From Triticum aestivum (Eukaryota > Streptophyta > Magnoliopsida > Poales > Poaceae), in NCBI RefSeq assembly GCF_018294505.1, contig NC_057811.1, forward strand, positions 409,016,968-409,080,967: a DNA stretch of 64,000 nucleotides. The letters run 5' to 3'. The notes under the pieces are model-generated. The model saw only the letters and a program-made list of their open reading frames with translations. It ran no database searches and had not been told where the DNA came from. The translations under genes were made by a program, and so were the position numbers. Shown one piece after another: positions 28,574-41,250 of the stretch; position 1 is the first letter of the stretch; every line of letters begins with the position of its first letter.

Positions 28574-31065
28574 GCATCCCCAAGCTTAACTCCTCCTCGT
28601 CCTCGAGTAGGTAAGTGATAAAAACAGATTTTTTGATGTGGAGTGCTGTTCATCATGTCATATCATATTCTTTTCTTCATAGCATGGACAATTGGACTTT
28701 TATGTGATTCAAAGCAATAGTCTAGTTTTGACATAATAATTTAGATACTCAAGCATATCAACAAGCAACCATGTCTTTCAAAATATCAACGCTAAAATAA
28801 GTTATCCCTAGCCCATCATGCTCAAACATTGATCCATTCATGAAACACATTCGAATACTAGCTATACCCAATAGTTACTCACGATCATATTGTCTCCTAG
28901 TTGGTGCTTTTGTAAGAGAGGATGGAGACTCAAATTCAAAAGTAAAAATTGCATAAAGTAAAAGAAAGGCCCTTCGCAGAGGGAAGTAGGGATTTGTAGA
29001 GGTGCCAGAGCTCAAAGCGAAAAATTAGAGATAAAAACATTTTGGGAGGTGTATCCATCCCACCAACGAAAACGACATAGAGCTACGAACACTTTCCATG
29101 CTAGATATGCCATAGGCGGTTCCCAAATAGAAAATAAAGTTTATTCCTTTTTCCACCATACTTTCACTTTCCATGGCTAGCCGTATCCACGGGTGCCTTC
29201 CATACCAACACTTTCCAAGGAATTTATCATTTGACAACATAAAGTAAATTCATTTTTGCATTTCGGGACTGGGAATCCCTAAAACCTTTGCCTTACTCTC
29301 ATGCAATGACAAGTGAATAAACACTCACCGTGAGAATAACACATCCAGCATGGAAAATATTAGCCATCCATTACTGTTCCGCGAGCGAAACAAAATACAC
29401 AAAAGAGAAGTTTATTTTGAAAATTAGAGATGGCACATGCAAATTTGCTTAGAATGGCAAAAGAATACCGCATATAGGTAGATATAATGGACTCATGTGG
29501 CAAAACTAGTTTAAAGGATTTTGGATGCACAAGTAGAGATCATACTTGGTGAGAAATGAAGGCTAGCAAAAGATTGGGAAGTGACCAACCAAGAAACGAA
29601 TAATTTCGTAAAGCAAGCATTAAGCATAAGTGACACCGAATAATGCACCACAATTAGGATATAATTTTCATTGCATGATTATTGACTTTCATGCATGCAT
29701 AGGGAATCACAAACCTTAACATCAATATTCTTACTAGAACACAATTACTCATCAACATAACTCACATATCACATCATCATATCTCAAAACTATTACTACG
29801 AATCAAGTTTATTTTGTCCAATGATCTTCATGACATTTTATTTATTTTATCCTTCTTGTATATCTATCACTTTGGGAGTAATTTTCATGTGTTGCTTTTC
29901 ATAAGCTCAAACAAATATAAGTGAAGATTATGAGCATAGCAAATTTTCTTTCTCTCAAAATAATTTAAGTGAAGCAAGAGAGAATTTCTTCAAAATTTTA
30001 CTAACTCTCAAATAAATCTAAGTGAAGCAAGAGAGCATTTCTTCAAAAATACTAAGCACACCATGCTCAAAAAGATATAAGTGAAGCACTAGAGCAAGTC
30101 CTAGCTCATAAAAGATTTAAGTGAAGCATAGAGAGCAATTCTAACAAGTCATGACATAATTTTGGCTCTCTCAAATAGGTGTGTCCAGCAAGCATTGATG
30201 ACTTAAAACACAAAATAAAGCAAGCAAAGACACATATCATACAAGACACTCCAAGCAAAACACATATCATGTGACGAATAAAGATATAGCTTCAAGTAAA
30301 ATACCGATAGTTGTTGGAAGAAAGCGGGGATGCCACTCGGGGGCATCCCCAAGCTTAGTTGGTTGCTCATTCTTGGATAATAGCTTGGGATGCTGGGGCA
30401 TCCCCAAGCTTAGGCTCTTACATACTTCCTTCATCCATCGTAAGTTAACCCAAAACTTGAAAACTTCAATCACACAAAACTCAGCAAAACCTTCGTGAGA
30501 TCCGTTAGTAAAAGAAAGCAAACCACTACTATAAGTGTTGTATCAAACCAATCCATATTTTGTTTTTGTATTATATCTACTGTATTCCAACTTTTCTATG
30601 GCAAAAACTCATCAAAGAAAACCATAGAGCCATCAAAATAAGCACACAACACAAAGAAAACAGAATCTGTCAAAACAGAACAGTCTGTAGTAATCTGGAA
30701 CTTTCGAAAACTTCTGTAACTCAAAAAATTCAGACAAATTAGGAAGAGCTGGGTAATTTGTATATTAAAATCCTGCAAAAAGAATAAGGGTAAAATATCT
30801 TTTCTATGATTTATGAAAATTATTTTCGTGAGCACAAAGTTTCTGTCTTTTTCAGCAAGATCAAACAACTATCACCCAAGAAGATCCTAAAGGTTTTACT
30901 TGGTACAAACACTAATTGAAACATAACAAACACACTCATACCAGAGGCATAATTGTGCAAACACACAAGAATAGAAAGCAAAAAGCAAAAATAAATTTTA
31001 TTCATTGGGTTGCCTCCCAACAAGCGCTATAGTTTTACGCCCTTAGCTAGGCGTAAGGCAAGTAT
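28574..31065 (-). other. Noncoding 3' internal region of the Gypsy element
   Basis: AT rich, with no frame resembling reverse transcriptase, RNase H or integrase on either strand. It includes repeated phrases such as GGCATCCCCAAGCTTAG (near 30344 and 30399) and several TAAGTGAAGCA(AG)AGAGC-type units (29915-30150). Confidence 0.8.
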
Positions 31066-33146
31066 CTAAGTTTTGTCATCTTTGGTTCGAGATCCATAAG
31101 ATGCCCTCATGATTGATTCATAGGGTGGCTTGATTTTTGTTCTAGGAAAGTGTTCCATACCCTTCCTCATAGGAAATTGGAACTTAATATTGCCTTCTTT
31201 CATATCAATCACGGCACCGATAGTGCGTAAAAACGGTCTACCAAGAATAATTGGACAAGACGGATTGCAATCAATATCAAAAACAATAAAATCTATGGGC
31301 ACATAGTTCCTATTTGCAAGAATGAGAACATCATTAATTCTTCCCATAGGCTTTTTAATAGTAGAATCCGCCAAGTGCAAATTCAAAGAGCATTCTTCAA
31401 GATTGGCAAGACCAAGCACATCACATAAAGATTTCGGAATAGTAGAAACACTAGCACCCAAGTCACACAAAGCAAAACATTCATAATTTTTAATCTTGAC
31501 TTTTATAGTAGGTTCCCACTCATCATGCAATTTTCTAGGAATTGAGACGTCTAATTCCAACTTCTCTTCCAAAGCTTTCATCATAGCATCAACAATATGT
31601 TTAGTAAAAGCTTTGTTTTGTTCATAAGCATTGGGTGAATTTAGAATGGACTGCAACAAAGAAATACAATCAATCAAAGAGAAACTATCATAATTAAAGT
31701 CTTTGTAATCCAAAAGAGTGGGTGTATCACTAGTTAAAGTTTTGACCTATTCAAACCCACTTTTATCAATTTTCTCAGCAAGATTTTCACCCTCCAAAAT
31801 ATTGGGACGCTTTCTACCTAAAGTTGACTCTTCTCCAGTCCCCTTTTCATCATTATTAACTTTACTAAACAAGGAGTCAATAGAAGAAACACCAGTCATT
31901 TTAAGTTCTTCATCACTTTTGCGAAAGAAATCACCAGAAAACGTTTTTTCTAAAAATTCTTTTTTTGCTCTAAGCATAGCAGTTCTTTTCTTACTTTCAT
32001 CCATAGAACCATAAAGAGCTTTAATTGATTCATCAACTTTACGCACAAAAATTTTCATCTTGAGATTTTCCACATCATGAGCAATTCTATCAACATTTCT
32101 AGACAAATCATCAATCTTATTCAACTTTTCTTCTATGGAAGTGTTGAAATTTTTTTGCGTGTTGATAAATTCTTTAATATTATTCTCAAGATCAGAGGTG
32201 TTCCTATTATTATTGTAAGATTGATTTCCATAGGAATTACCATAATTATTAGAGGAATTACTAGGAAAAGGCCTAGGATTAAAATTTCCTCTATAAGCAT
32301 TGTTATTGAAATTATTGCGAGAGATAAAATTCACATCAATGGCATCACTATTTTGCTCAATCAAAGTATACAAAGGCATATCATTAAAATCAATAGGAGC
32401 ACTTTTACTAGCAACCAATTTCATAAGAGCATCAACTTTATTACTCAAAGAAGAAATTTCTTCGATCGAATTTACTTTTTTCCTAGTAGGAGCTCTTTCG
32501 GTGTGCCATTGTGAATAATTTGCCATGATATTATCAAGAAATTTGGTGGCTTCACCCAAAGTAATTTCCATAAAAGTTCCACCCGCAGCGGAATCTAAAA
32601 GATTACGAGAAACAAAATTCAACCCCGCATAAATTTTTTGCATGATCATCCAAAGATTTAACCCATGAGTTGGGCAATTCCTTAGCATCATTTCATCCTT
32701 TCCCAAGATTGTGCAACATGCTCATGTTCAAGTTGCTTGAAATTCATGATCTGGGTTCTAAGGGAAATAATTTTTCCGGGAGGAAAATACTTAGTGATAA
32801 AAGCATCTTTGCACTTGTTCCAAGAATCGATACTATTGCGAGGCAAAGAAGAGAACCAAATTTTTGCAGAATCACGCAAGGAAAACAGAAATAATTTCAT
32901 CTTGACCACATCATTGTCCACATCTTTTTTCTTTTGCATATCGCATAATTCCACGAAGGTATTAAGATGGGATGCGGCATCCTCATTAGGAGTACTGGAA
33001 AATTGGTCTTTCATAACAAGATTCAGCAAAGCAGTATTAATATCACAAGTCTCCGCACTAGCGGCGGGAGGAGCAAGCGGAGTGCCAATAAAATCATTGT
33101 TGTTGGTATTTGAGAAATCACATAACTTGGTGTTCTCTTGAGTCAT
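31066..33146 (-). pseudogene. Gypsy gag-protease, one frameshift and one in-frame stop
   Basis: Gag begins at the ATG at 33146 (MTQENTKLCDF) and shows the retrotransposon gag core: IWFSSLPRNSIDSWNKCKDAF, then YFPPGK. The reading frame breaks near 32690, just after QSWERMK, and continues in another frame (from EMMLRNCPTHGLNLWM) to a TAG at 31747-31749. After the stop the same frame runs on into a retropepsin-like segment, with ALCDLGASVSTIP near 31464-31426 as the active-site region. DLG in place of the usual D-S/T-G is common in Athila-type elements. The frame ends at 31066. No zinc knuckle was seen; an asparagine-rich stretch (about 32225-32300) occupies that area. Confidence 0.85.
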
Positions 33147-33356
33147 GATGACCACACAACAAGATTGCACTCAAAAAACAGATCTAGCAAGAAAACGGCG
33201 AACGGAAAAGAGAGGCGAATAAAACGGCAAATTTTTGTGAAGTGGGGGAGAGGAAAATGAGAGGCAAATAATGTAAATTGCGAGGAGATGAGATTTATGA
33301 TTAGGAACCTGGTTATGTTGAACATCCTCCCCAGCAACGGCGCCAGAAATTCTACT

Positions 33357-34947
33357 TGATGGTATCGCTAGGACTATGTCGGTTTTTCCCCCAAGAGGAG
33401 AGGATGATGTAGCACAACAACGGTAGGTATTTCCCTCAGTTATGAAACCAAGGTATCGAACCAGTAGGAGAACCAAGCAAACACAACGTAAGCAGCACCT
33501 GCACACAAATAACAAGACTTGGCAACCCGACGTGTTAAAGGGGTTGTCAATCCCTTTCGGGGTACGATGCCTCAAGATAGGCAAACGGACGTGAGGAAAT
33601 TGTAGTAGATTGATAGATCGAACGCTAAACAAAATAAATTGCAGCAAGGTATTTTTGTATTTTTTTGGTTTAATAGATCTGAATAAAAATGCAAAGGAAA
33701 AGTAGATCGCAAGGCAAATATATGAGAAAGAAGACCCGGGGGCCGTAGGTTTCACTAGTGGCTTCTCTCGAGAAAAATAGCAAACGGTGGGTAAACAAAT
33801 TACTATTGGGCAATTGACAGAACTTCAAATAATCATGACGATATCCAGGCAATGATCATTACATAGGCATCACGTCCAAGATTAGTAGACCGACTCCTGC
33901 CTGCATCTACTACTATTATTCCACACATCGACCGCTATCCAGCATGCATCTAGTGTATTAAGTTCATGAAAAAACAGAGTAATGCAATAAGAACGATGAC
34001 ATGATGTAGACAAGATCCATTTGTCTATAAGGGGGTAGATATAGATCTCGTCTTTTTATCCTTAGTAGCAACAATACATACGTGTCGGTTCCCCTTCTGT
34101 CACTGGGATCAAGCACCGTAAGATCGAACCCACTACCGGGCACCTCTTCCCATTGCAAGACAAATAGATCAAGTTGGCCAAAGAAAACCCAAATATCGGC
34201 GAAGAAATACGAGGCTATAAGAGATCATGCATATAAGAGATCAAAGAAACTCAAATAACTTTCATGGATATAAAAAGATATAACTGATCATAAACTCGAA
34301 GTTCATCAGATCCCAACAAACACACCGCAAAAGGACTTACATCATATGGATCTCCAAGAGACCATTGTATTGAGAATCAAAAGAGAGAGAGGAAGCCATC
34401 TAGCTAGTAACTACGGACCCGAAGGTCTACAAAGAACTACTCACGCATCCTCGGAGAGGCACCAATGGAAGTGGTGAACCCCTCCGTGATGGTGTCTAGA
34501 TTGGATCTGGTGGTTCTGGACTCTGCGGCGGCTGGATGAATATTTCGTCGACTCCCCTAGGGTTTCTAGAATATTGTGGTATTTATAGAGCAAAGAGGCG
34601 GTCCGGGGGAGTCCCGAGCTGGGCACAACCCACCAGGGCGCGCCTGGGCCCCCTGGCGCGCCCTGGTGGGTTGTGCCCCCCTCGGGGCACCCCTCCAGGT
34701 GCAACCAGGGTCCATTGCCTTCCTTCTGGCCCATAAAAAATCACAAAAATAGTTTCGGGTCATTTGGACTCCATTTGATATCGATTTCCTACGATGTAAA
34801 AAGCATGCAGAAAACAACAACTAACACTTGGCACTATGTCAATAGGTTAGTACCAAAAAAAGATATAAAATGACTATGAAACATCCAAGATTGATAATAA
34901 AACAGCATGAAACAATCAAAAATTATAGATACGTTGGAGACGCATCA
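33357..34947 (-). repeat. 5' LTR of the Gypsy element
   Basis: 1591 bp. It contains a perfect 24-bp inverted repeat with a 10-nt loop (34621-34678), which is shortened in the partner LTR. Confidence 0.92.
34621..34678. repeat. GC-rich palindrome in LTR
   Basis: Left arm 34621-34644 (GGGCACAACCCACCAGGGCG plus CGCC) pairs perfectly with 34655-34678. Confidence 0.95.
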
Positions 34948-34952
34948 TGGTC

Positions 34953-35060
34953 CCGTCGCCCCGTCTCACGGACTTACGGCAAGGGCTAAGAATGCCCGGC
35001 CGTGCCATTATCTCGCGGGTACCCTCGAGGTCAACACGACTCCACATCGCTCGTGGTTAC
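34953..35060. mobile_element. Right part of the TGTGACGCC element
   Basis: Sequence beyond the target duplication (CCGTCGCCCCGTCTCACGGA and on to CATCGCTCGTGGTTAC) is the continuation of the element interrupted at 27003. It is cut again by the next LTR at 35061. Confidence 0.5.
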
Positions 35061-35797
35061 TGTCGGTGTCAAAACCGGCGGATCTCGGGTAGGGGGTCCC
35101 GAACTGTGCGTCTAAGGCAGATGATAACAGGAGGCGGGGGACACAATGTTTACCCAGGTTCGGGCCCTCTCGATGGAGGTAATACCCTACTTCCTGCTTG
35201 ATTGATCTTGATGATATGAGTATTACAAGAGTTGATCTACCACGAGATCGTAGAGGCTAAACCCTAGAAGCTAGCCTATGGTTATGATTGTTGTTATCTA
35301 TATCGACTAGCCTGGCCTCGGTTTATATAATGCACTAGAGGCCTAGGATAACAAGAGTCCTAGCCAAATACGTCGGTGGGGAGGAGTCCTTGTCTTGATC
35401 ACCAAGTCTTGCGGAATCTTCCTTGTATGCGGCAGTTGTCCGAACTGGCCCATGAGTATACGACCATGGGGGTTCACGACCCAATCCAACTGATCGGGAG
35501 ACAACATGATGAGTACCCCCTAGTCCAGGACACCGTCAGTAGCCCCCTGAACCGGTCTTCAAGTTGGGGACGCTCCTCGATTCTTCCGAACTGATCTTCA
35601 TCTTCGGTTGTCGGTCTTGAAAACTGGTTCAATAAATCTTCTCATCTTCGATCTTGAGGATCGGCGAAGTGCATCGGACGAGTTTACACGTCGGGTATCC
35701 GAGGAGCCCCTTTAAGTTTCTGGCCTTTATCAATGCCTTGTTATTTTTATGCCACACCTCGGGTTTGAAGTTCCTGGGCGACAGTGTGTTCTTGCGT

Positions 35798-35945
35798 CCA
35801 AGCCCCAACGCCGGACTGTATTCGAGGTATCTTTTGCAGCCAGGTACCAACGTCGGGCTGTATCCGAGCTCCAACGTCAGACTATATCCAAGCTCCAACG
35901 CCGGACTGTATCCAAGCTCCAACGCCGGACTGTATCCGAGGTGTC
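35798..35945 (+). repeat. 24-bp minisatellite
   Basis: About five to six copies of a unit around AGCTCCAACGCCGGACTGTA with TCCA/G after it; the first copies are diverged. It lies in the second Gypsy interior, and the period of 24 keeps frames open by chance. Confidence 0.9.
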
Positions 35946-37611
35946 ATAGATCACCTTGGTTCTAAAAAGTTGAAGGAGTTTAGCCGAGCTCAATGCCGGA
36001 AATGCCCTCTATGGAGCCAGCCACTGGCGCTCGAGCTTTATGCCGGACTGCTTCCGAGGTGGTGCACCACCCGACAGCGGGCTGAATTTTTGTGAATATT
36101 TTTGATTGGTGCAATTTATTCTCTGCCGAGATATATAGCCAGTATATGTATATCCAGTAGCCCTCAAGGTGTGTGTCGGTCTAAAATCCGAGATGCACCT
36201 GAAGAAAAATATGAAACCGCTGATCCTAGTAGCTTCGAGACTCAGGTCGTGAAATCAGCCTGAGGATCAACTCCTAGCTCGACAGCATACATAGGAATAA
36301 AAACGCAGTGTAATATATTAGAGATAATAGTGATCAGCGAACGGGCCCCTGAGAGAGGGTCGTGAGAAGTCGCCGTGATATATTAGCTTGATGCCAGATA
36401 GGTCCAGATGGTACTTATTGTTGTCCGAAGACGCGCTTTCCCATAGTTCGATCAAGCCGAACACTGAGCCCTTTGAATTTTTTACATTGAATAGGCAATG
36501 CAGTAGCCCCCGAGACACTGGTCGGGTGGCAACACCAGATCAGGGGATCGATGTGCCCCTTTAATATTTGTAAATAATGAGCGCAAAGCCCAGTAGCCCC
36601 CAAGCCTTAATGTGAGCACGAGTGGCCGAATTAAGGATCCATATCCAGAGTAAAATCACAGATTATGTGTAATGATTCTATGTATCCAAGTACTTTACAT
36701 CATTATTTTGACTCCATTGCGACCGTTTATTAGTTGAAAGTGGCCTATCATCGACTTCTACCCCTTTGTAGATACTACGCAGGATGTTTCCACAATAACA
36801 AGAGAACCCTTAGCCGACGTCTCGGTGCCCGAAGGCGGTTGTGTTAGCGAAAACGAGGCAATCAGATATGCGGGCTTTATAACTTTCGCTTAGTCATAGG
36901 AGCTTTAAACTGGGGAAGCTAGCTATGAGCCCCCGGTTAGTGTTCGGCGACAGCCGAGGTCAAGCCGTAAACACTTCGGCCAATGTTATGAACGGCCCGT
37001 CATTTAACATAGTCATCGGATTGCTGACCAGTTTACACCTATTGTGACAGTCAGTTTTCGGCTTTCTCCACTGAGGTGCTTAACCATGCGAGCTGGAAGC
37101 ACAATCGCAGTGGTTCTCCCTTTGCACACCTGGCCGAACAGAGTGGAACGTAGGAGGCAAGCACAGGAGCCGGGCAACCCAACTATTGACCGAAGACACA
37201 ATTCAAAACCAATGCATATATGGCAATATCCGAGAATGTTTTTGCCGAATCTCTAAAGTGTCCGGCGTTGCACTACGAGACTAATGCTGGAAACACACAA
37301 ATAGCTAAAAAGTGCCATAGGCATGGAAATCCAAAAAACGTCAGTGAACACCTGACGTCCGAACAAGATCAAGTGTTCGGTGCCAATCTAAAAATTGGAC
37401 TTTAGAAAAAAAAAGTGTTTCTATCGTGCTTTAACATGACACATCCTATCTCAAGACTTCAAGCGGGTCAGCCTACGGCTTCAACCTCCTATCTCGAAGG
37501 CGGAGTACTTCTCATTAGGCCAGTTTAGCAAACTAAACTCTAGAGGCTTTGAGAGAGAAATTAGGCTCCCCGGCTAGTGACCACACACTCGTGTCGAAAA
37601 AAGGAGTGATA

Positions 37612-37650
<39 letters not shown>
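37612..37650 (+). repeat. (AAT)n microsatellite
   Basis: An uninterrupted run of 13 AAT units. Confidence 0.97.
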
Positions 37651-37652
<2 letters not shown>

Positions 37653-39286
37653 CTTTGCAACGACTAAGAAGAAGAACACCTATTCTAAAACGGCTCATAT
37701 AAATTTAAGAGCCCCCAGGTGACTTGGGTAAAAGAATTTTATGTAAAATGATTCTATGTACCGAAGTACTAATATCATATCTTTGTTCACCCGAACTTTA
37801 AACGCGTCTTAACCGACCGTCGGCTTCTCCCTCTTCGGTTAAGGACCGAAAAGTGTTATGTACTCCAGCTGTGAAAATATCGACGGTGTTTCTGATAACC
37901 AGGCAATCAGGCCATAAGGCTGTAACAGACAAAGCGCGCTCAGGGAACTTATGCTATATTACTGACAAAGTGTAAGAAGCATCTTCGAAGAAAATAGTAC
38001 CCCCACCGATACCTTTCTTCAGTTGTTCATTGTTACTATGAGACTTGTGCAATAGATTTTTTGTAGTCATGAGTTCCGTTGTGTGCCGACCACAATTGAA
38101 AACAATAAGAGCGCTAGCTTTCGTCTTCACCCAGTCTGAGGTCCGGCTCGGATGACCCAATCGTGACAATCGCAGAGGTGCTCCCTTTACTCCCTAGCCG
38201 AACAATCGGGAACGTAGGGGTAAACACAGGAGCGAGGCAACCCAGCTTGCAAATCGCTTAAGTCAACATGGTGCATATTGTGGCGTAATACACGAACAAG
38301 GAACGAAGCCGTACAAGTGTAATCATTTGCAAGAGGAAAGGCTTCATAAAGGAAGCCCCCAAGTAAACGGGGTATTTAAATTTGTGTGTCACAAACAAGG
38401 TTATGACAAGGAATTTTTTCACAAACAACTTTTTGCCAAAAAAGTATAATGCTTGGTCGAACCGAACACAAGTTAAAAAATTTAAAACTTTGAGCATGAA
38501 GGCAACTTAGCTGGTTAATGTGTTCGGTATTGATGACGCGGTCCGAGCTTGATGTGCGACAAGGTTCCATCCCCCAAGCCGGTCCCGAGGTGGCGGAGCA
38601 AGGAGCTCGGCACTCCGAAGTGGTGACATAGCACGGTCAATGCAGGCCGGCAGAGTGATGCCAAAGTCCCCGGCATGGGGTAATGAAGTGTTGACGAAGC
38701 CCCCCATCCAGCCGAGGTGACGTGGTATGTCAGTACGCCGAGTTGACGATACTGCCCAACCTGGATCATTTTCCTGTGCACAAAAAATAGTGCAAACCGG
38801 AGATGATAGTAATAATAATAAAAAATTGTTGCATAATAAATAATTTATGCAAAGTGAGTAATAAAAGAAATATGGCCTGGCGCCGAAGTCAATGTCGATG
38901 AAAGCACCAATGTCGGTGCAGGGCGTCGGCGTGATGCGGTAAAGGCGTGGCAAAGCCTGAATTCACAGGTTGGTCCGAGTTCCGGATGCGGCGTTCGCCG
39001 GACTATGTACGGAAACTGACCGAGCCACCAAGCGACCGTCGTTAATGCGGCCACCATTTGATAGACCTGCGTACATATGATGGACAAACCAGAGTAATAA
39101 TTCCTTGGGAAAAATGAACCCAAACAAGCAAAAAAATACTAGGATTAATAGCACCTGGTTTATTTGTTGTAGCAATCCGAAGAAAGGTGATTCCCAAAAT
39201 TGGGACTCGATCCACACACCCATTGCCTGATGGGCGATAAAGCGACGGCATGGCGATGCTGGCAAAGGTTGGCTCGCCGAGGCAAA

Positions 39287-39620
39287 CACTACAAAAAAAG
39301 ACACATCCGTGACATTTTGGGCTGAACGAAACTTTTTCTGTCATACATATGACACTTCTATGACGATAATTGTGACAAAACCCGGTATCATCATAGATGT
39401 GGTGGGCTCCTACTTCTATGACAAAAAATCATGACAGAAAATGGGCTTTTCGTCCTGGGCGGGCCGGAGACACAGCTGCATGACATTCTTTGGGCCGTCC
39501 ATGATAGAAAAAACCGTGGTAGAAGCGAGGGGGAGGAAAATTTCGGGGAGTTCCCGGTTATGGTGGGAGGTCGGGGGCCGAGCGATGCGCGTTTCTCTCG
39601 GACACGTACGCGCGTGTGTG
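39287..39620 (+). mobile_element. CACTA transposon terminus (Caspar-like)
   Basis: Begins CACTACAAAAAAAGACACA followed by TCCGTGACATTTTGGGCTGA, the terminal motif of Triticeae CACTA elements, then subterminal phrases such as CTGTCATACATATGACACTT and ACTTCTATGAC that recur in short spacing. The family assignment is from memory. It cuts into the second Gypsy element. The opposite end (reading TAGTG) was not found in the window. Confidence 0.85.
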
Positions 39621-39860
39621 CAAGGCGTTGGCTTTAACTAAACCCGAGGGAGGCGTTGGGCTCTAACTGAACCCGAGCGATTGCACTGCAGGCTACGCGT
39701 TACTGAACCCGAGCGATCGATCGATGGCTGTTAACTGAACCCGATCGAGCGATTCCTTCGCTACTGCTGCTAACTGAAGCCGATCGATTGGATGAACAGT
39801 GAGCGTTGCGGGGGGGGGGGGGGTGGATGAACAGTGAGTGGTGGCGTTGCCTCTAGATGA

Positions 39861-40140
39861 ACAGGACCCCGTGGTGTGGAGGGCTGGATGAACAGTAGAC
39901 GGTGGAGGGGTGCCCGTGGAGGGGTGGTTGAACAGGACCCCGTGGTGTGGAGGGCTGGATGAACAGTACACGGTGGAGGGGTGCCCGTGGAGGGGTGGTT
40001 GGACAGGACCCCGTGGTGTGGAGGGCTGGATGAACAGTAGACGGTGGAGGGGTGGTTGAACAGTAGCCGGTGGAGTAGCGCGCGGTGGAGGCTGGATGAA
40101 CAGGAGCCCGTGGAGGCTGGAGGAGGTCGACGGTAGCCCG
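39861..40140 (+). repeat. 71-bp tandem repeat in CACTA
   Basis: Three full copies start at 39861, 39932 and 40003, each containing ACAGGACCCCGTGGTGTGGA and GGCTGGATGAACAGTA. They are followed by shorter GTGGAGGCTGGAGGAGGTCG units to about 40163. Confidence 0.92.
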
Positions 40141-40189
40141 TGGAGGCTGGAGGAGGTCGACGGTGGAGATGAACAGTATCCCGTGGAGT

Positions 40190-40445
40190 CCCGTTTTGCG
40201 GTACGCCACACCCCTCCCGATCAACAGGACCCCCGTTTCGACCGTAGCGCTCCAACACAAGTCCGTTTCCTCCGTTTTGCGGTACGCTACACCCCTCCCG
40301 ATCAACAGGACCCCCGTTTCGACCGTAGGAGGTCCGTTTCCTCCGTTTTGCGGTACGCCAGACCCCTCCCGATGAACAGGATCCCGTTTCGAACGTGGCC
40401 GGTCAAACACAAGGCCGTTTCCTCCGTTTTGCGGTACGCCAGGCC
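40190..40445 (+). repeat. Tandem repeat of CGTTTTGCGGTACGC units
   Basis: Four occurrences of CCGTTTTGCGGTACGC (near 40191, 40273, 40347 and 40424) with CCCCTCCCGAT and AACAGGA between them. The spacing is about 74-82 bp. Confidence 0.9.
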
Positions 40446-40944
40446 TCATTTCCATCGCCTGTTCCGTCCAAGCCCTCCCGATGAACACGACCACGCATTC
40501 CGTTCCGACCCAGCCGGTTGGCTCCCACGCGTTCCGTTGCCTCCCGATGAACACGACGCATTCCGTTGCCTCCCCATGAACACGACGTATTCCGTTGCCT
40601 CCCCATGAACACGACGCATTCCGTTGCCTCCCCATGAACACGACGACGACGCTGTTTCTCCGTTCCGACCCAGCCATGTACACGAGCCCTGGCCGTACGT
40701 ATGCGCGAGTAGGCGTTCAAGACCCTGCCCGTATGTACGTACGTGGCCGTATTTTCTTTCTTGCACCCTGGCCGCTGTACGTAGGTGTACATGCTACGTG
40801 CGCGCCTCTACTACGACACGTACGCGCCTCTACTACGACACGTGCGCGCCTCTACATCGACTAGTATATATGTACGTACACGTTCGCGACCAGAATGACA
40901 ACGCTACGTACGCTTCGACCAGGTGGGCCCCGACTGTCAGGCAC

Positions 40945-41250
40945 TTCCTTGCCTGCGAAGATGTAGCTGGTGGGTCCCAGCAGTCAGGGGGGCGAATCGT
41001 TTTTTTTTGCCTGGACGCACTTCCTTGTGTGCGAAGGTGTAGCTGCTGGGTCCCAGCAGTCAGGGAGGAATCGTTTTGTTTTTTTTGCCCGGACGCACTT
41101 CCTTGCGTGCGAAGATGTAGCTGGTGGGTCCCAGCAGTCAGGGGGGTGAATCGTTTTTTTCGGATGCACTTCCTTGCGTGCGAAGATGTAGCTGGTGGGT
41201 CCCAGCAGTCAGGGGGAAACGTTTTTTTCGCGAAATATGGTGGCCCGTCC
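40945..41250 (+). repeat. About 70-bp tandem repeat with GTGGGTCCCAGCAGTCAGG
   Basis: Four copies of CACTTCCTTG(C/T)GTGCGAAG-(A/G)TGTAGCTG-TGGGTCCCAGCAGTCAGG, starting near 40945, 41027, 41097 and 41167. Each copy ends in a T-rich tract. A typical Caspar-type subterminal array. Confidence 0.9.

Larger units (their letters stand above)
27004..34947 (-). mobile_element. Complete Gypsy LTR retrotransposon, lacks RT and integrase
   Basis: Two LTRs (27004-28573 and 33357-34947, each TG...CA on the element strand) are flanked by an exact 5-bp target duplication, TGGTC (26999-27003 and 34948-34952). The element reads on the minus strand. A primer-binding site matching plant tRNA-Asp with one mismatch (TGGCGCCGTTGCTGGGGA, 33328-33345) lies 11 nt inside the right LTR, and a purine-rich tract (AAGCTTGGGGATGC) abuts the left LTR. 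Gag and an aspartic protease are recognisable. The 2.5 kb from 28574 to 31065, where reverse transcriptase, RNase H and integrase should be, has no coding frame. LTR start TGATACGTCTCC, the PBS and the DLG protease suggest the Athila-related Sabrina/Fatima group. It must have been mobilised by a partner element (inference). Confidence 0.92.
35061..39286 (-). mobile_element. Second Gypsy-type element, one LTR plus noncoding interior, truncated
   Basis: An LTR of 478 bp (35061-35538) starts TGTCGGTGTCAAAACCGGCG and ends GGACACCGTCA; its ends are imperfect inverted repeats. Next to it, GTAGCCCCCTGA reads on the minus strand as a polypurine tract, so the element points left. The interior to 39286 carries repeated phrases such as AGCCCCCGAGACACTGGTCGG-like and GCCGGACTGTATCCGAG but no gag or pol frame. 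The other LTR is missing because the CACTA element cuts in at 39287. The interior stretches hold no supported gene. Confidence 0.72.
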
